In this document: one piece after another, positions 53,934 to 61,443 of the stretch
Position numbering within the stretch: position 1 is the stretch's first letter
How the letters are laid out: the number at the start of each line of letters is the position of its first letter
Source: Actinomycetota bacterium
GTDB lineage: Bacteria; Actinomycetota; Coriobacteriia; Anaerosomatales; Anaerosomataceae
DNA length: 64,000 nucleotides
Assembly: GCA_004348925.1 (NCBI GenBank)
Contig: RCMX01000006.1
Location: forward strand, 355,930-419,929
Reading direction: 5' to 3'
Notes under the pieces: generated by a model
Seen by the model: only the letters and a program-made list of their open reading frames with translations
What the model was told of the DNA's origin: nothing
Database searches by the model: none
Program-made: the position numbers and the translations under genes

Positions 53934-54149
53934 CTAGCGGATACGCGTGCTGTCTGGCACGTGATGGTCTGCGTGGCTCCGCATTGATGGACCGACCCTG
54001 CTTCTGGGCCTCTCGATGCGCAGATCGTGCAGTCGTGCATTCAGTCGACCCGCGTAGGCGGTGATGGTATCCAGCGCGTGGGCTGACAGACCAGGCAGGT
54101 CGATGGTGTAGCTCGATCGCGCATAGGCGCGCGAGGTTGATTCGAACAT
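53934..54149 (-). CDS. Small unknown protein (71 residues)
   Basis: A 71-residue protein with no family I recognise. The N-terminal part (MFESTSRAYARSSYTIDLPG) is polar, the centre (LSAHALDTITAYAGRLNARL) could be an amphipathic helix, and the tail is basic with several His and Arg. Support for a real gene: GGAGGAG about 8 bases before the ATG, a perfect terminator just behind the stop, and a promoter upstream that it shares with the tiny gene before it. It could be a small regulator or an immunity-like partner of the 26-residue peptide; this is speculation. Confidence 0.55.
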   Translation of the reverse strand: MFESTSRAYARSSYTIDLPGLSAHALDTITAYAGRLNARLHDLRIERPRSRVGPSMRSHADHHVPDSTRIR

Positions 54150-54195
54150 CGCGGGGCTCCTCCCCATCGGGGGTGCCCGCGACGTCTACTCGAGA

Positions 54196-54276
54196 TCAGA
54201 CGGCGCGGCGCACCGGAATACGGACGTACAGCGATACCGGGCACTCCATGCCCTGCGTGCAGATGGGTTTCGTCAT
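54196..54276 (-). CDS. 26-residue Cys-containing peptide gene
   Basis: Begins MTKPICTQGMECPVSL and ends in a basic, hydrophobic tail. Two cysteines lie six residues apart (Cys6 and Cys12). The ATG has one of the best ribosome sites in the window (GGAAGGAGGG, 7 bases away) and lies about 60 bases behind a consensus-like promoter. The 71-residue gene follows after 46 bases. Too short for gene finders. Not recognised; could be a leader, a secreted or modified peptide, or a small metal-binding peptide. Confidence 0.5.
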   Translation of the reverse strand: MTKPICTQGMECPVSLYVRIPVRRAV

Positions 54277-54334
54277 GTCTCGTCCCTCCTTCCGGTCGCG
54301 TGAGACCCTTCAGTCTCGGCCTGCTGCCTTCGGC

Positions 54335-54363
54335 ATGGTACCAAACGGTCCGCCAGGGTTCAA
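54335..54363 (-). promoter_or_regulatory. Promoter of the two small genes
   Basis: On the minus strand TTGAAC (54363-54358), 17 bases, TACCAT (54340-54335), ideal spacing for a housekeeping sigma factor. The 26-codon gene starts about 60 bases downstream. Confidence 0.55.
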
Positions 54364-54479
54364 GCAATCCCTTCCAGGTATCGGAGACGTTGCCGGCGAC
54401 CCATCAACCGACGGGTCGCGCAGAATCGCCCATCGAGTGGTACCGTAGTTAGCCATCGTCCCCCGACAGAGCCTGGATC

Positions 54480-56132
54480 ATGGCCGCCATAGTCGAAGCG
54501 TGGCGCGCCGGACTCCTCCGACGCGACAACTGGATACGGAACATCACCGCCGGCGTCGTGGTCGGCGTAGTTTCGATACCCCTCTCCATGGCATTCGCCA
54601 TCGCCTCGGGCGCCAATCCGGAGCAGGGGCTCTACACTGCGATCGTGGCCGCTCTCGCGGTATCGCTCTTCGGTGGCACTCGCGTTCAGATCGCCGGCCC
54701 CACAGGCGCCTTCGCTGTGCTGCTCTTCGGTGTGACCGCCAAGTACGGCATCGCCGGCCTTCAGGTCGCCACTGCGCTCGCCGGCATCATGCTGCTGCTC
54801 TTCGGCCTCACGAAACTCGGTGGAGTCATCCGCTTCATCCCCGAGCCGGTCATCCTCGGCTTCACAGCAGGCGTGGCCGTCCTCATCTGGGTGGGGCAGT
54901 GGCAGAGCTTCTTCGGACTCCCACCAGCAGTGGGGGAGCACTTTCACGAAAGGCTGCTGGCGCTCCTCGGCACACTCCCGAACCTGCATGCGGCAACCAC
55001 GACGCTTGGCGTGGCGAGCATGGCTATCATCGTGCTCTGGCCGAGAATCCCTGCGATTGGCAAGGTGCCCGGCCCACTCGTGGCGCTTGTTGCCGCAACG
55101 ATGCTGCAGTCAACGCTCCACATCGACGGCATCGCGACGATCGGCTCGGCGTTCGGCGGGATACCGCGCGGACTGCCCGCCTTCGCGCTGCCGCTCCTGC
55201 CATTCGGCACCATCCTTGAGCTGCTGCGACCGGCCTTCGCGATCGCACTGCTGGGTGCAGTCGAGTCGCTGCTGTCGGCCACGGTCGTGGACGGCATGAC
55301 CGGCTACCGGCACGACTCCAATCAAGAGCTCATCGGGCAGGGCATCGCAAACGTGGGTGCCGCTCTTCTCGGTGGCTTCGCGGCGACTGGCGCCATCGCC
55401 CGCACCGCCACGAACGTCCGCCACGGCGGCAACAGTCCGATCGCCGGCGTCGCCAGCTCGGTCACACTGCTGCTCACGGTGCTTGTGCTGGCGCCACTCG
55501 CGTACAACGTCCCGCTCACCACGCTCGCGGCAGTGCTCTTCGTCGTGGCGTGGAACATGAGCGAGGCGAAGCGCGTCGTCCGCACCGTCAAGCGCGCACC
55601 TAGAGCGGATGTCGCCATCATGCTCATCACGCTCGGCCTCACGGTCTTCACCGACCTCATCGTCGCGGTGAACGTCGGCGTGATCCTCGCGATGCTCAAC
55701 TTCATGCGTCGCATGTCCTCCTCGGTGGAAACGCGAGCCCTTGATACAGAAGAGGTCGTCGGACAGCTCCCAACGTCGAACTCGCAGCCGATTCCCGAGG
55801 GCGTGCTGGTGTACACGATCGAGGGGCCGTTCTTCTTCGGCGCCGTGCAACAGTTCGAGGCGGCGCTTCAGCACACGCATACCGAGCCGACTGCGCTCGT
55901 GATCAACCTGGAACGGGTGCCGTTCATCGACCTCACGGGTATCCTCGCCCTCAAGGACGTTATCGAGGCGTCCCGAAAGCGCGATGTCGACGTTCGCCTC
56001 TGCTGCGCGAACGAGCTCGTGACCGGGAAGCTGACGCGCGCCGGGATCGCTGACCTGGTGACGGTGCCGGTCTCGGCACCTCTGGCCGAGGCGCTCGGCC
56101 TCGCATGTCCGGTTCCCGCCCACGCAGGGTAG
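54480..56132 (+). CDS. SulP-family anion transporter with STAS domain
   Basis: A 550-residue protein. Residues 1-420 contain the SulP core with the hallmark VVVGVVSIPLSMAFAIASGA and GLYTAIVAALAVSLFGGTRV, then GPTGAFAVLLFG. A cytoplasmic STAS domain (about 435-545) includes VYTIEGPFFFGAVQQFEAAL and VPFIDLTGILALKDVIE. SulP proteins carry sulfate, bicarbonate or dicarboxylates; the substrate is not evident. The ATG has a weak ribosome site. It is 9 bases from the TspO gene downstream. Confidence 0.93.
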   Translation: MAAIVEAWRAGLLRRDNWIRNITAGVVVGVVSIPLSMAFAIASGANPEQGLYTAIVAALAVSLFGGTRVQIAGPTGAFAVLLFGVTAKYGIAGLQVATALAGIMLLLFGLTKLGGVIRFIPEPVILGFTAGVAVLIWVGQWQSFFGLPPAVGEHFHERLLALLGTLPNLHAATTTLGVASMAIIVLWPRIPAIGKVPGPLVALVAATMLQSTLHIDGIATIGSAFGGIPRGLPAFALPLLPFGTILELLRPAFAIALLGAVESLLSATVVDGMTGYRHDSNQELIGQGIANVGAALLGGFAATGAIARTATNVRHGGNSPIAGVASSVTLLLTVLVLAPLAYNVPLTTLAAVLFVVAWNMSEAKRVVRTVKRAPRADVAIMLITLGLTVFTDLIVAVNVGVILAMLNFMRRMSSSVETRALDTEEVVGQLPTSNSQPIPEGVLVYTIEGPFFFGAVQQFEAALQHTHTEPTALVINLERVPFIDLTGILALKDVIEASRKRDVDVRLCCANELVTGKLTRAGIADLVTVPVSAPLAEALGLACPVPAHAG

Positions 56133-56141
56133 ACTCTCTGC

Positions 56142-56528
56142 ATGGACTTCTACTCGACGCTCATCAAGCCCGCCTGGGCGCCTGCGCCGCCGGTCTTCGG
56201 CATCGTATGGAGCATCCTCTATCCGATCATCATCGGCGCATACGGCTACGTCATCTTCAAAGTCGCACGCGGCGAGTACCCCGCATCGCTTCTGGTGCCG
56301 GTACTCATCAACGTCGTCGCGAACATCGCGTTCACACCGATCCAGTTCGGGTTGCGCAACCTGTGGCTTGCCGAGGCGGACATCGTGCTCGTTCTCGCGA
56401 CGATCATCTGGTCGATGATCGCGATCTGGCCACACTCACGGTTGGCATCGCTTGCGCTGTCGCCGTATCTGGTGTGGGTGACGATCGCCACGGCGCTGCA
56501 GACAAGCATCACGCTCCTCAACCGTTAG
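56142..56528 (+). CDS. tspO: TspO/MBR-family protein
   Basis: A 128-residue, five-helix membrane protein: KPAWAPAPPVFGIVWSILYP, then NVVANIAFTPIQFGLRNLWL (the usual NxxF...RNL region), and SPYLVWVTIATALQTSI. These correspond to the TspO signature W-x-P-P...WxxLY and the final SPYLxW. TspO proteins bind porphyrins and other hydrophobic ligands. It is probably cotranscribed with the SulP gene. Confidence 0.92.
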   Translation: MDFYSTLIKPAWAPAPPVFGIVWSILYPIIIGAYGYVIFKVARGEYPASLLVPVLINVVANIAFTPIQFGLRNLWLAEADIVLVLATIIWSMIAIWPHSRLASLALSPYLVWVTIATALQTSITLLNR

Positions 56529-56557
56529 GCCGACAGGCATCTCCGGGCACCAACGCA

Positions 56558-56587
56558 GAGAGGGCCGCCATCGCTGGCGACCCTCTC
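56558..56587 (+). terminator. Terminator after tspO
   Basis: GAGAGGG / CCCTCTC outer stem and GCCA / TGGC inner stem around TCGC, 30 bases beyond the tspO stop. Confidence 0.6.
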
Positions 56588-56976
56588 CCATCGCTGCTGG
56601 ACAGCGACGCTCATCCGTGTTTGCGGGTGGTGCGTTGCATCCGGGCATCTCGCCCGAACGACGCCGTCCTACGAGGAAGACACCTCCGCAGCGATGCTAG
56701 GTCTACTCAACGCTGGATCACCTCCTCGGATCGACGGGTCGCCGGATCGCGCCCTCGGGATGCACCCGTGCCAATCGACTAGCGAGACTCATGCCGAGAC
56801 GCACAGACTCGATAGCTCGCTCTCATGCGCGTCAGCGGCCAGGGTGCCCGGGAACGAGGCCGTCGCCGTGGCGACACCGGCCTGTTGGGCGCACGTAGTG
56901 GTAGTAACCTCGCGTCCGGAATAGCATCGAAGGCGGCACGACCGGAACCGGGGGGTCGATTCGAGGAGGGGGCCTC
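56588..56976. other. Intergenic region without a supported gene
   Basis: About 390 bases between the tspO terminator and the next gene. Short frames here lack ribosome sites and homology-like features. A 15-base string identical to the 16S rRNA 3' end (GCTGGATCACCTCCT) occurs at 56712-56726 but without flanking rRNA similarity. GAGGAGGGGG at the end serves the downstream gene. Confidence 0.6.
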
Positions 56977-58479
56977 ATGGGTCTTCGAAGGGTCCTGACT
57001 ATCGCATTGCTGATCACGCTCGCGACTGCAGCGCCCGCTCACGCCGACGATGGACGCGTCGGCGGCAGTCCGGGCAACGTACGCCCGGTTGCGAGCGAGC
57101 ACATCCGGATGGAGTCCGAGACCGTCCAGGTGGTTCTGTACGGCGGATTCGCAGAGTACCTCGTCGACTTCAAGTTCGTGAATTCGGGTGCCGCCGAGAA
57201 GGTCCGGCTGGGCTTTCCGTTCGCGCTCGATGACAAGACCAGCGGCACCCCGGGCATCGCGCTTGGAGGCTTCCAGGCGTGGCAGGGCGACACGCCTCTG
57301 AAGGTGACCGTGACCACAGGATTCGACGGACCATACGAATCGGGCTGGTACGAACACGAAGCGACATTCCCAAACGGTGTCACGTTCGTACGGGTGCGAT
57401 ACGTGTCTCGTCCGAGCGTGAGCGCCGGAATCGCCGACACCGAGGTGACGCCACCTGCCTACACAGGAATGTACAGTGCGACCGCGTGGTACCCGTACGT
57501 GTTGCATACGGGAGCCGGATGGCAGGGCACCATCGGCAGAGCGGTCATTCGCTACACCTACTGTTCCGACACGCGTGGCTGGGCGTACGGAACCGCCGGA
57601 TGGCCCGAGGAGACCCCGTGCACCAAGCCCGCCGGATTCTCGCGAACGGGTCAACGATTCCAGTGGATCCTGGAGGATTTCGAGCCCTCGCTCGATGCGG
57701 TGACCGCACAGTCGCCGTATGATATCGCGCTCTTCTACAATCAGGGATTCGGAGCGATACAGGAGCCCCCGAGGCCCGACTGGATCAGACCGCTCGCCGC
57801 GGGCGCTGCGGCATCAAGCGAATCTCCCCTTCTCGAGTGGGGCGATGCGAAATTCGGCGCACAGAAGGCCATCGACAGCGACCCCGTCACCGCCTGGCTC
57901 TCCGCGCCCACGAACGCCGATGGCCGAGGTCAGACGCTGCGCGTCGACCTCGGCGAGACGCGCACTGTTCGGGAAGTGCGGATTCTCCCCGGTTACGCCC
58001 GGCTTCCCGAGGACTTCGCCGACCACGCACGGCCGAGGCGTGCCACGCTCATCTTCTCGGACGGAACGCGGGTCGCCATCACGCTCGCCGATGAGCCGTC
58101 TGTTCAGCGATTCCCCGTGAACGTGAGCTGCTCGTCGGCAACGCTTCGCATCGATGACGTCTACCCCGGGACTACGTTCCGAAACGTCGGCATCTCGGAA
58201 ATCGAGTTCGGTGAGTCTGCCGCGCCGCTGTTCGAGTCGTACGAGGCCGTCATCGCTGCCGAGGGTCCGACCGTGAACACCGACGCACTAGCCGTCGCGA
58301 ACCCCTGGACACCGGAGACCACGTCGACCGACGATCCAGCGGATGCGCCGCTCCCGCGCCCGACCGAATCCCGCCTCGCGCGTCCAAGAGGTGAGGGCCT
58401 GATCCCCGGCCTGCTCACGACGATCGTGCTGCTCGGCGTCACCGCGGCGTTCACGTCACGCCGGGAATCCGACGACTGA
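56977..58479 (+). CDS. Secreted DUF4424-like protein with discoidin-type domain and C-terminal anchor
   Basis: A 500-residue exported protein: signal peptide (about 1-24, cleavage near AHA). A beta-rich N-terminal half resembles DUF4424 (HIRMESETVQVVLYGGFAEY, WYPYVLHTGAGW). A discoidin/F5-8C-like domain follows (about 275-410: SPLLEWGDAKFGAQKAIDSD, TAWLSAP, LRVDLGETRTVREVRILPG). A Pro/Thr-rich linker and a C-terminal transmembrane helix (LIPGLLTTIVLLGVTAAF) end it. Probably a membrane-anchored glycan- or ligand-binding surface protein. GAGGAGGGGG upstream supports the start. Confidence 0.82.
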   Translation: MGLRRVLTIALLITLATAAPAHADDGRVGGSPGNVRPVASEHIRMESETVQVVLYGGFAEYLVDFKFVNSGAAEKVRLGFPFALDDKTSGTPGIALGGFQAWQGDTPLKVTVTTGFDGPYESGWYEHEATFPNGVTFVRVRYVSRPSVSAGIADTEVTPPAYTGMYSATAWYPYVLHTGAGWQGTIGRAVIRYTYCSDTRGWAYGTAGWPEETPCTKPAGFSRTGQRFQWILEDFEPSLDAVTAQSPYDIALFYNQGFGAIQEPPRPDWIRPLAAGAAASSESPLLEWGDAKFGAQKAIDSDPVTAWLSAPTNADGRGQTLRVDLGETRTVREVRILPGYARLPEDFADHARPRRATLIFSDGTRVAITLADEPSVQRFPVNVSCSSATLRIDDVYPGTTFRNVGISEIEFGESAAPLFESYEAVIAAEGPTVNTDALAVANPWTPETTSTDDPADAPLPRPTESRLARPRGEGLIPGLLTTIVLLGVTAAFTSRRESDD

Positions 58480-58558
58480 CGCGCGCCGAGTCCGATTCGC
58501 GGCCATATGCGCACGGGCGCGATGTCTCTCCGATGGCGCGGGAGGCCTCACCGGGCCG

Positions 58559-58939
58559 TCACACACCCGGCCGCAACAGCACCGCCTGCGCGGTTGCAAG
58601 CACGACTTTGATCATCACTACCGAGCCGAGAACGACCAGCCACTGGGTCGCGGTCTGAAGCGGTCCGACCCTCAGTCCGGCAGCGACTCCCACGATCGCG
58701 AGGCCCGCGCACAGTCCCAGAACGATGCCTGCCAGAACGACCGGATTCGACCAGTCGCCATTCGCACGCTCCAGCACGGCACCGATACCGCCGACGCTGC
58801 ACGCGGCAATACCGGCAACCGCGGTCACCCAGAGCAGCGCACGCTGATCCAGCGCGCCGGGGACGGGACGCCCGCTTGCCGCAAGGAGTGCCGCAACCAC
58901 CGCAACGATTCCGAGACCCGCACCAACCACTGTCTTCAT
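58559..58939 (-). CDS. Four-helix membrane protein divergent from the hgc locus
   Basis: A 126-residue protein with four hydrophobic helices (about 2-22, 33-55, 68-90 and 98-118) and no recognised motif. GGAGG precedes the ATG. It diverges from the TetR gene ahead of hgcA across a gap of 113 bases that holds a nearly perfect 18-base inverted repeat, so the TetR may control it too. It could be an efflux or membrane partner for whatever the TetR senses; this is inference. Confidence 0.7.
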   Translation of the reverse strand: MKTVVGAGLGIVAVVAALLAASGRPVPGALDQRALLWVTAVAGIAACSVGGIGAVLERANGDWSNPVVLAGIVLGLCAGLAIVGVAAGLRVGPLQTATQWLVVLGSVVMIKVVLATAQAVLLRPGV

Positions 58940-58969
58940 CGCTCATTCCTCCAGTCACTTCATCAACGT

Positions 58970-59023
58970 TACTTTACGTTGTATAGTTGCACCGTAGCAC
59001 CGATGACTATACACTGTAAAGTA
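58970..59023. promoter_or_regulatory. Large inverted repeat in the TetR-hgcA / membrane-protein divergent promoter
   Basis: TACTTTACGTTGTATAGT (58970-58987) and ACTATACACTGTAAAGTA (59006-59023) are reverse complements except for two central positions. The AT-rich repeats stand out from the GC-rich background and lie between the two divergent genes, as expected for operators of the adjacent TetR. Confidence 0.75.
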
Positions 59024-59052
59024 GATTCTTGAGATTTCTCTGGAGGTCGCCG

Positions 59053-59712
59053 ATGTCACCTCGCCCGAAAGCACAGGATCGGGAGCCCCTGACCCGCGAG
59101 TCCATCCTCGGCACGGCAGTCGAGATCGTCGATCGTGAGGGACTCGACGCTTTGACCATGCGTCGCCTGGCCGCCGAATTCGATGTAGAAGCCATGGCGC
59201 TCTACTACCACTTCCCCAACAAGCAAGCCATTCTCGACGGCGTCGTGGACACGATAGTCGGCTCATCGGTGGACCCGGCGATGCTCGCTGGCTCGATGGA
59301 TTGGCGCGATATGATGCGCAGCGGCATACTCGGCGTGCGACAGGCGCTGCTTGCCCACCCGAACGCCGTGCCGCTCGTGACCACGCGAACCGCGAAGTCT
59401 CCCGGCGCAGCCGGATGGGCGGAAGGTCCTCTGCAGATTCTTCACGGGGCGGGCCTTCGCGGCCGATCGCTGGCAACGGCGTACCACATGCTGGTCTCGT
59501 ACTCTCTCGGCTGGCATCTGTTCGCCGGAGACGCAAGCACAAGCATCTGGCACGATGGGGTCGGTGACGTCTCCGAGAACGACGTGCCGGCGCTCACCGC
59601 CACACTCGCAGCCGATCTCGCGGACTGGAATGACGGTTTCGAAGAAGGCCTGGACATCGTGCTCGACGGAATCGGCCGGATGATCGACACGCGGAACGGC
59701 AGTGAGGCATGA
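59053..59712 (+). CDS. TetR-family regulator translationally coupled to hgcA
   Basis: A 219-residue repressor with HTH LTRESILGTAVEIVDREGLD, ALTMRRLAAEFDVEAMALYY and the TetR_C-type ligand domain with GWHLFAGDAST and EEGLDIVLDGIGRM. GGAGGTC lies upstream of the ATG. Its stop overlaps the hgcA ATG (ATGA), so regulator and mercury-methylation genes are produced together. Most hgcAB loci I know of have an ArsR-type or no regulator; a TetR is unusual. Confidence 0.92.
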   Translation: MSPRPKAQDREPLTRESILGTAVEIVDREGLDALTMRRLAAEFDVEAMALYYHFPNKQAILDGVVDTIVGSSVDPAMLAGSMDWRDMMRSGILGVRQALLAHPNAVPLVTTRTAKSPGAAGWAEGPLQILHGAGLRGRSLATAYHMLVSYSLGWHLFAGDASTSIWHDGVGDVSENDVPALTATLAADLADWNDGFEEGLDIVLDGIGRMIDTRNGSEA

Positions 59713-60689
59713 GTACTGTCGTTCCGCAGGTCTCAAGCGAGCTCACCTGGCGCGACACGCTCGCGCGATGGGCGCTCCGGTGGGACATCGGCCGCAGTCG
59801 CGGGGCCGTCGAGCCGGGACTGTACCGCGTGGGCGAGCCAACGCCGGAGTCGCCTGTTCTCGTCACCGCGAACTACCGCATGACATTCGATCTCGTCCGA
59901 CGCGATCTCGGCGGCCTCGACGTGTGGCTGCTCGTGCTCGATACGAACGGCGTCAATGTGTGGTGCGCGGCCGGCAAGGGGACGTTCGGCACCAAGGAGC
60001 TCATCGTCCGTGCGGCGAAAAGCAACCTGTCCTCACATGTGACCCATAGGACGCTTATCGTCCCGCAGCTCGGGGCGACGGGGGTATCGGCACACGAGGC
60101 ACGACAGCTCGGCGACTACAGGGTCGTCTTCGGCCCGATCAGATCACGCGACATCCCCGCCTTCGTGGCTGCGGGCATGAAGACGACGCCCGAGATGCGC
60201 GCTGTCACATTCACCTTCGCCGAGCGGCTGGCGCTCACCCCCGTCGAGCTGGTCGGCACCGTCAAAGGCTGGAAGCTCCTCATCCTCCTCGGGCTGCTCG
60301 CCGCCGGGTGGTTGCTCGACCGCAGCTCGCTTGCCACAGCAAGTCAGCCTGCTGCCGCCTACATCGCAGGCGTTCTCGCGGGCGGCCTGCTCACGCCTGC
60401 TCTCCTCCCCTGGCTCCCCGGCCATAGCTTCTCGGTCAAGGGTGCGCTCGCGGGTGCGGCGGCAGGCGCAGCGGCGTCGCTGGCGCTTGGCTCGGCACCG
60501 CTCGGTGTTGCCGCTGGCACGCTGCTTGCGGCTGGCATCGCGTCGTTCGTTGGTTTGAACTTCACCGGGGCCACTCCGTTCACCTCGCCGTCGGGCGTCG
60601 AGAAGGAGTTGCGCCTCGCGCTGCCAGCGCAAGCCGCAGCTGCTGTCATAGCAGGCGTACTATGGATCGTGCAGTTCTTCCTCGGCTAG
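59709..60689 (+). CDS. hgcA: Mercury-methylating corrinoid protein HgcA
   Basis: HgcA carries a methyl group on a cobalamin cofactor and transfers it to Hg(II), giving methylmercury. The 326-residue protein has a soluble corrinoid-binding domain. In it, the diagnostic cap-helix motif NVWCAAGKGTFGT occurs at residues 83-95; Cys86 is the expected lower cobalt ligand. Five C-terminal transmembrane helices follow (about 186-326), with WKLLILLGLLAAGWLLD first and LWIVQFFLG last. Length, motif and topology all fit HgcA; CFeSP subunits lack the membrane part. It is coupled to a TetR gene upstream and followed after 7 bases by hgcB. Confidence 0.96.
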   Translation: MSTVVPQVSSELTWRDTLARWALRWDIGRSRGAVEPGLYRVGEPTPESPVLVTANYRMTFDLVRRDLGGLDVWLLVLDTNGVNVWCAAGKGTFGTKELIVRAAKSNLSSHVTHRTLIVPQLGATGVSAHEARQLGDYRVVFGPIRSRDIPAFVAAGMKTTPEMRAVTFTFAERLALTPVELVGTVKGWKLLILLGLLAAGWLLDRSSLATASQPAAAYIAGVLAGGLLTPALLPWLPGHSFSVKGALAGAAAGAAASLALGSAPLGVAAGTLLAAGIASFVGLNFTGATPFTSPSGVEKELRLALPAQAAAAVIAGVLWIVQFFLG

Positions 60690-60696
60690 GAGCGTC

Positions 60697-61026
60697 ATGC
60701 GCGGATTCCGCTATCTCAGCGGCGTAGCGAGCCTCAAGCTCGACGCCGAGAAGTGCACCGGTTGTAGGGTGTGCCTGTCGGTGTGCCCGCATGCCGTCTT
60801 CGCCGGGACAGAAGACCGTCGCGTGCGCGTTGCGGATCTGGACGCCTGCATGGAGTGCGGTGCGTGCGCGAAGAACTGCGCATTCGGGGCAATCTCGCTC
60901 AAGCCCGGCGTGGGGTGCGCCGAGGCGATCATCAACGGCTGGCTGCGCGGCACCGAGCCATCGTGCGACGACGGCTGCTGCGGCCAGGCGCCAGCGACCA
61001 GAGGCGACACGGCCGCTCCTGCTTGA
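60697..61026 (+). CDS. hgcB: HgcB ferredoxin for mercury methylation
   Basis: HgcB supplies electrons to the HgcA corrinoid and probably binds Hg(II). The 109-residue protein has two [4Fe-4S] motifs, Cys20-23-26-30 (KCTGCRVCLSVCPH) and Cys51-54-57-61 (ACMECGACAKNCA). The ECGAC phrase, the extra Cys74 in GVGCAEAIINGWLRG and the vicinal C-terminal pair Cys94-Cys95 (DDGCCGQ) are the family's distinguishing marks. AGGAG precedes the ATG. Adjacent to hgcA in the standard order. Confidence 0.95.
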   Translation: MRGFRYLSGVASLKLDAEKCTGCRVCLSVCPHAVFAGTEDRRVRVADLDACMECGACAKNCAFGAISLKPGVGCAEAIINGWLRGTEPSCDDGCCGQAPATRGDTAAPA

Positions 61027-61112
61027 TAGCACGTCTCGCCGCGGTCGCGGCATGCACCCCGCATCCAGGATGTGTCCCGACGAGGGATTCTTGGTATTGC
61101 CATGTCGTCGTT

Positions 61113-61145
61113 ATCAGTATACTCTGATTTCTCAGATAATGCTGA
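61113..61145. promoter_or_regulatory. Tandem TCAG-N6-CTGA dyads ahead of hgcC
   Basis: TCAG-TATACT-CTGA (61114-61127, extended by A/T to 16 bases) and TCAG-ATAATG-CTGA (61132-61145), centres 18 bases apart, within the hgcB-hgcC gap. TATACT inside the first dyad is a good -10 box. Suggests separate, ligand-dependent control of hgcC-arsM. Confidence 0.65.
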
Positions 61146-61167
61146 ATTTGCGAGAAGGAGTTCCCCG

Positions 61168-61434
61168 ATGACCGAGTCCGAATCCTGCGAGTCCTGCGCC
61201 CCCGCGGTCGAGTGCTGCTCGCTTGAGGCCGTTGTGACCATCGACGAGCGCGGACAATTCGTGCTCCCAAAGGATCTGCGTGTGCGCGCTGGTATCGGGG
61301 CCGGGGATCGTCTCGCGGTCGTCTCCTACCGGGGCGAAGATGGTGGTATCTGCTGCATCACGCTGCTCAAGGCCGAGAGTATGGCCGGCGCGGTGAAATC
61401 CGTCATCGATCCCGCCCTGCGCGGGATTCTCTAA
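61168..61434 (+). CDS. hgcC: AbrB-like HgcAB-associated protein (HgcC type)
   Basis: An 88-residue protein with a SpoVT/AbrB-like swapped-hairpin domain (VVTIDERGQFVLPKDLRVRA, then GIGAGDRLAVVSY) and many cysteines: Cys7, Cys10, the pair Cys16-17 and the pair Cys62-63. Proteins of this kind beside hgcAB carry the name HgcAB-associated protein HgcC in public annotation as I recall it; this could not be checked. It could be a metal(loid)-sensing DNA-binding protein of the tandem dyads just upstream. The ATG has AAGGAG upstream; it ends 9 bases before arsM. Confidence 0.8.
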   Translation: MTESESCESCAPAVECCSLEAVVTIDERGQFVLPKDLRVRAGIGAGDRLAVVSYRGEDGGICCITLLKAESMAGAVKSVIDPALRGIL

Positions 61435-61443
61435 GGAGGCATC

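Noticed and set aside
56712-56726. GCTGGATCACCTCCT, identical to the 16S rRNA 3' end
   Set aside because: The bases before and after bear no similarity to rRNA, and on the minus strand no start codon with a meaningful frame follows the resulting AGGAGGTGATCC. Probably chance; a genome-wide count would settle it.
56694-56924. A 76-codon plus-strand frame in the intergenic region
   Set aside because: No ribosome site, mixed composition without hydrophobic or domain pattern, and overlapping short frames in other phases.
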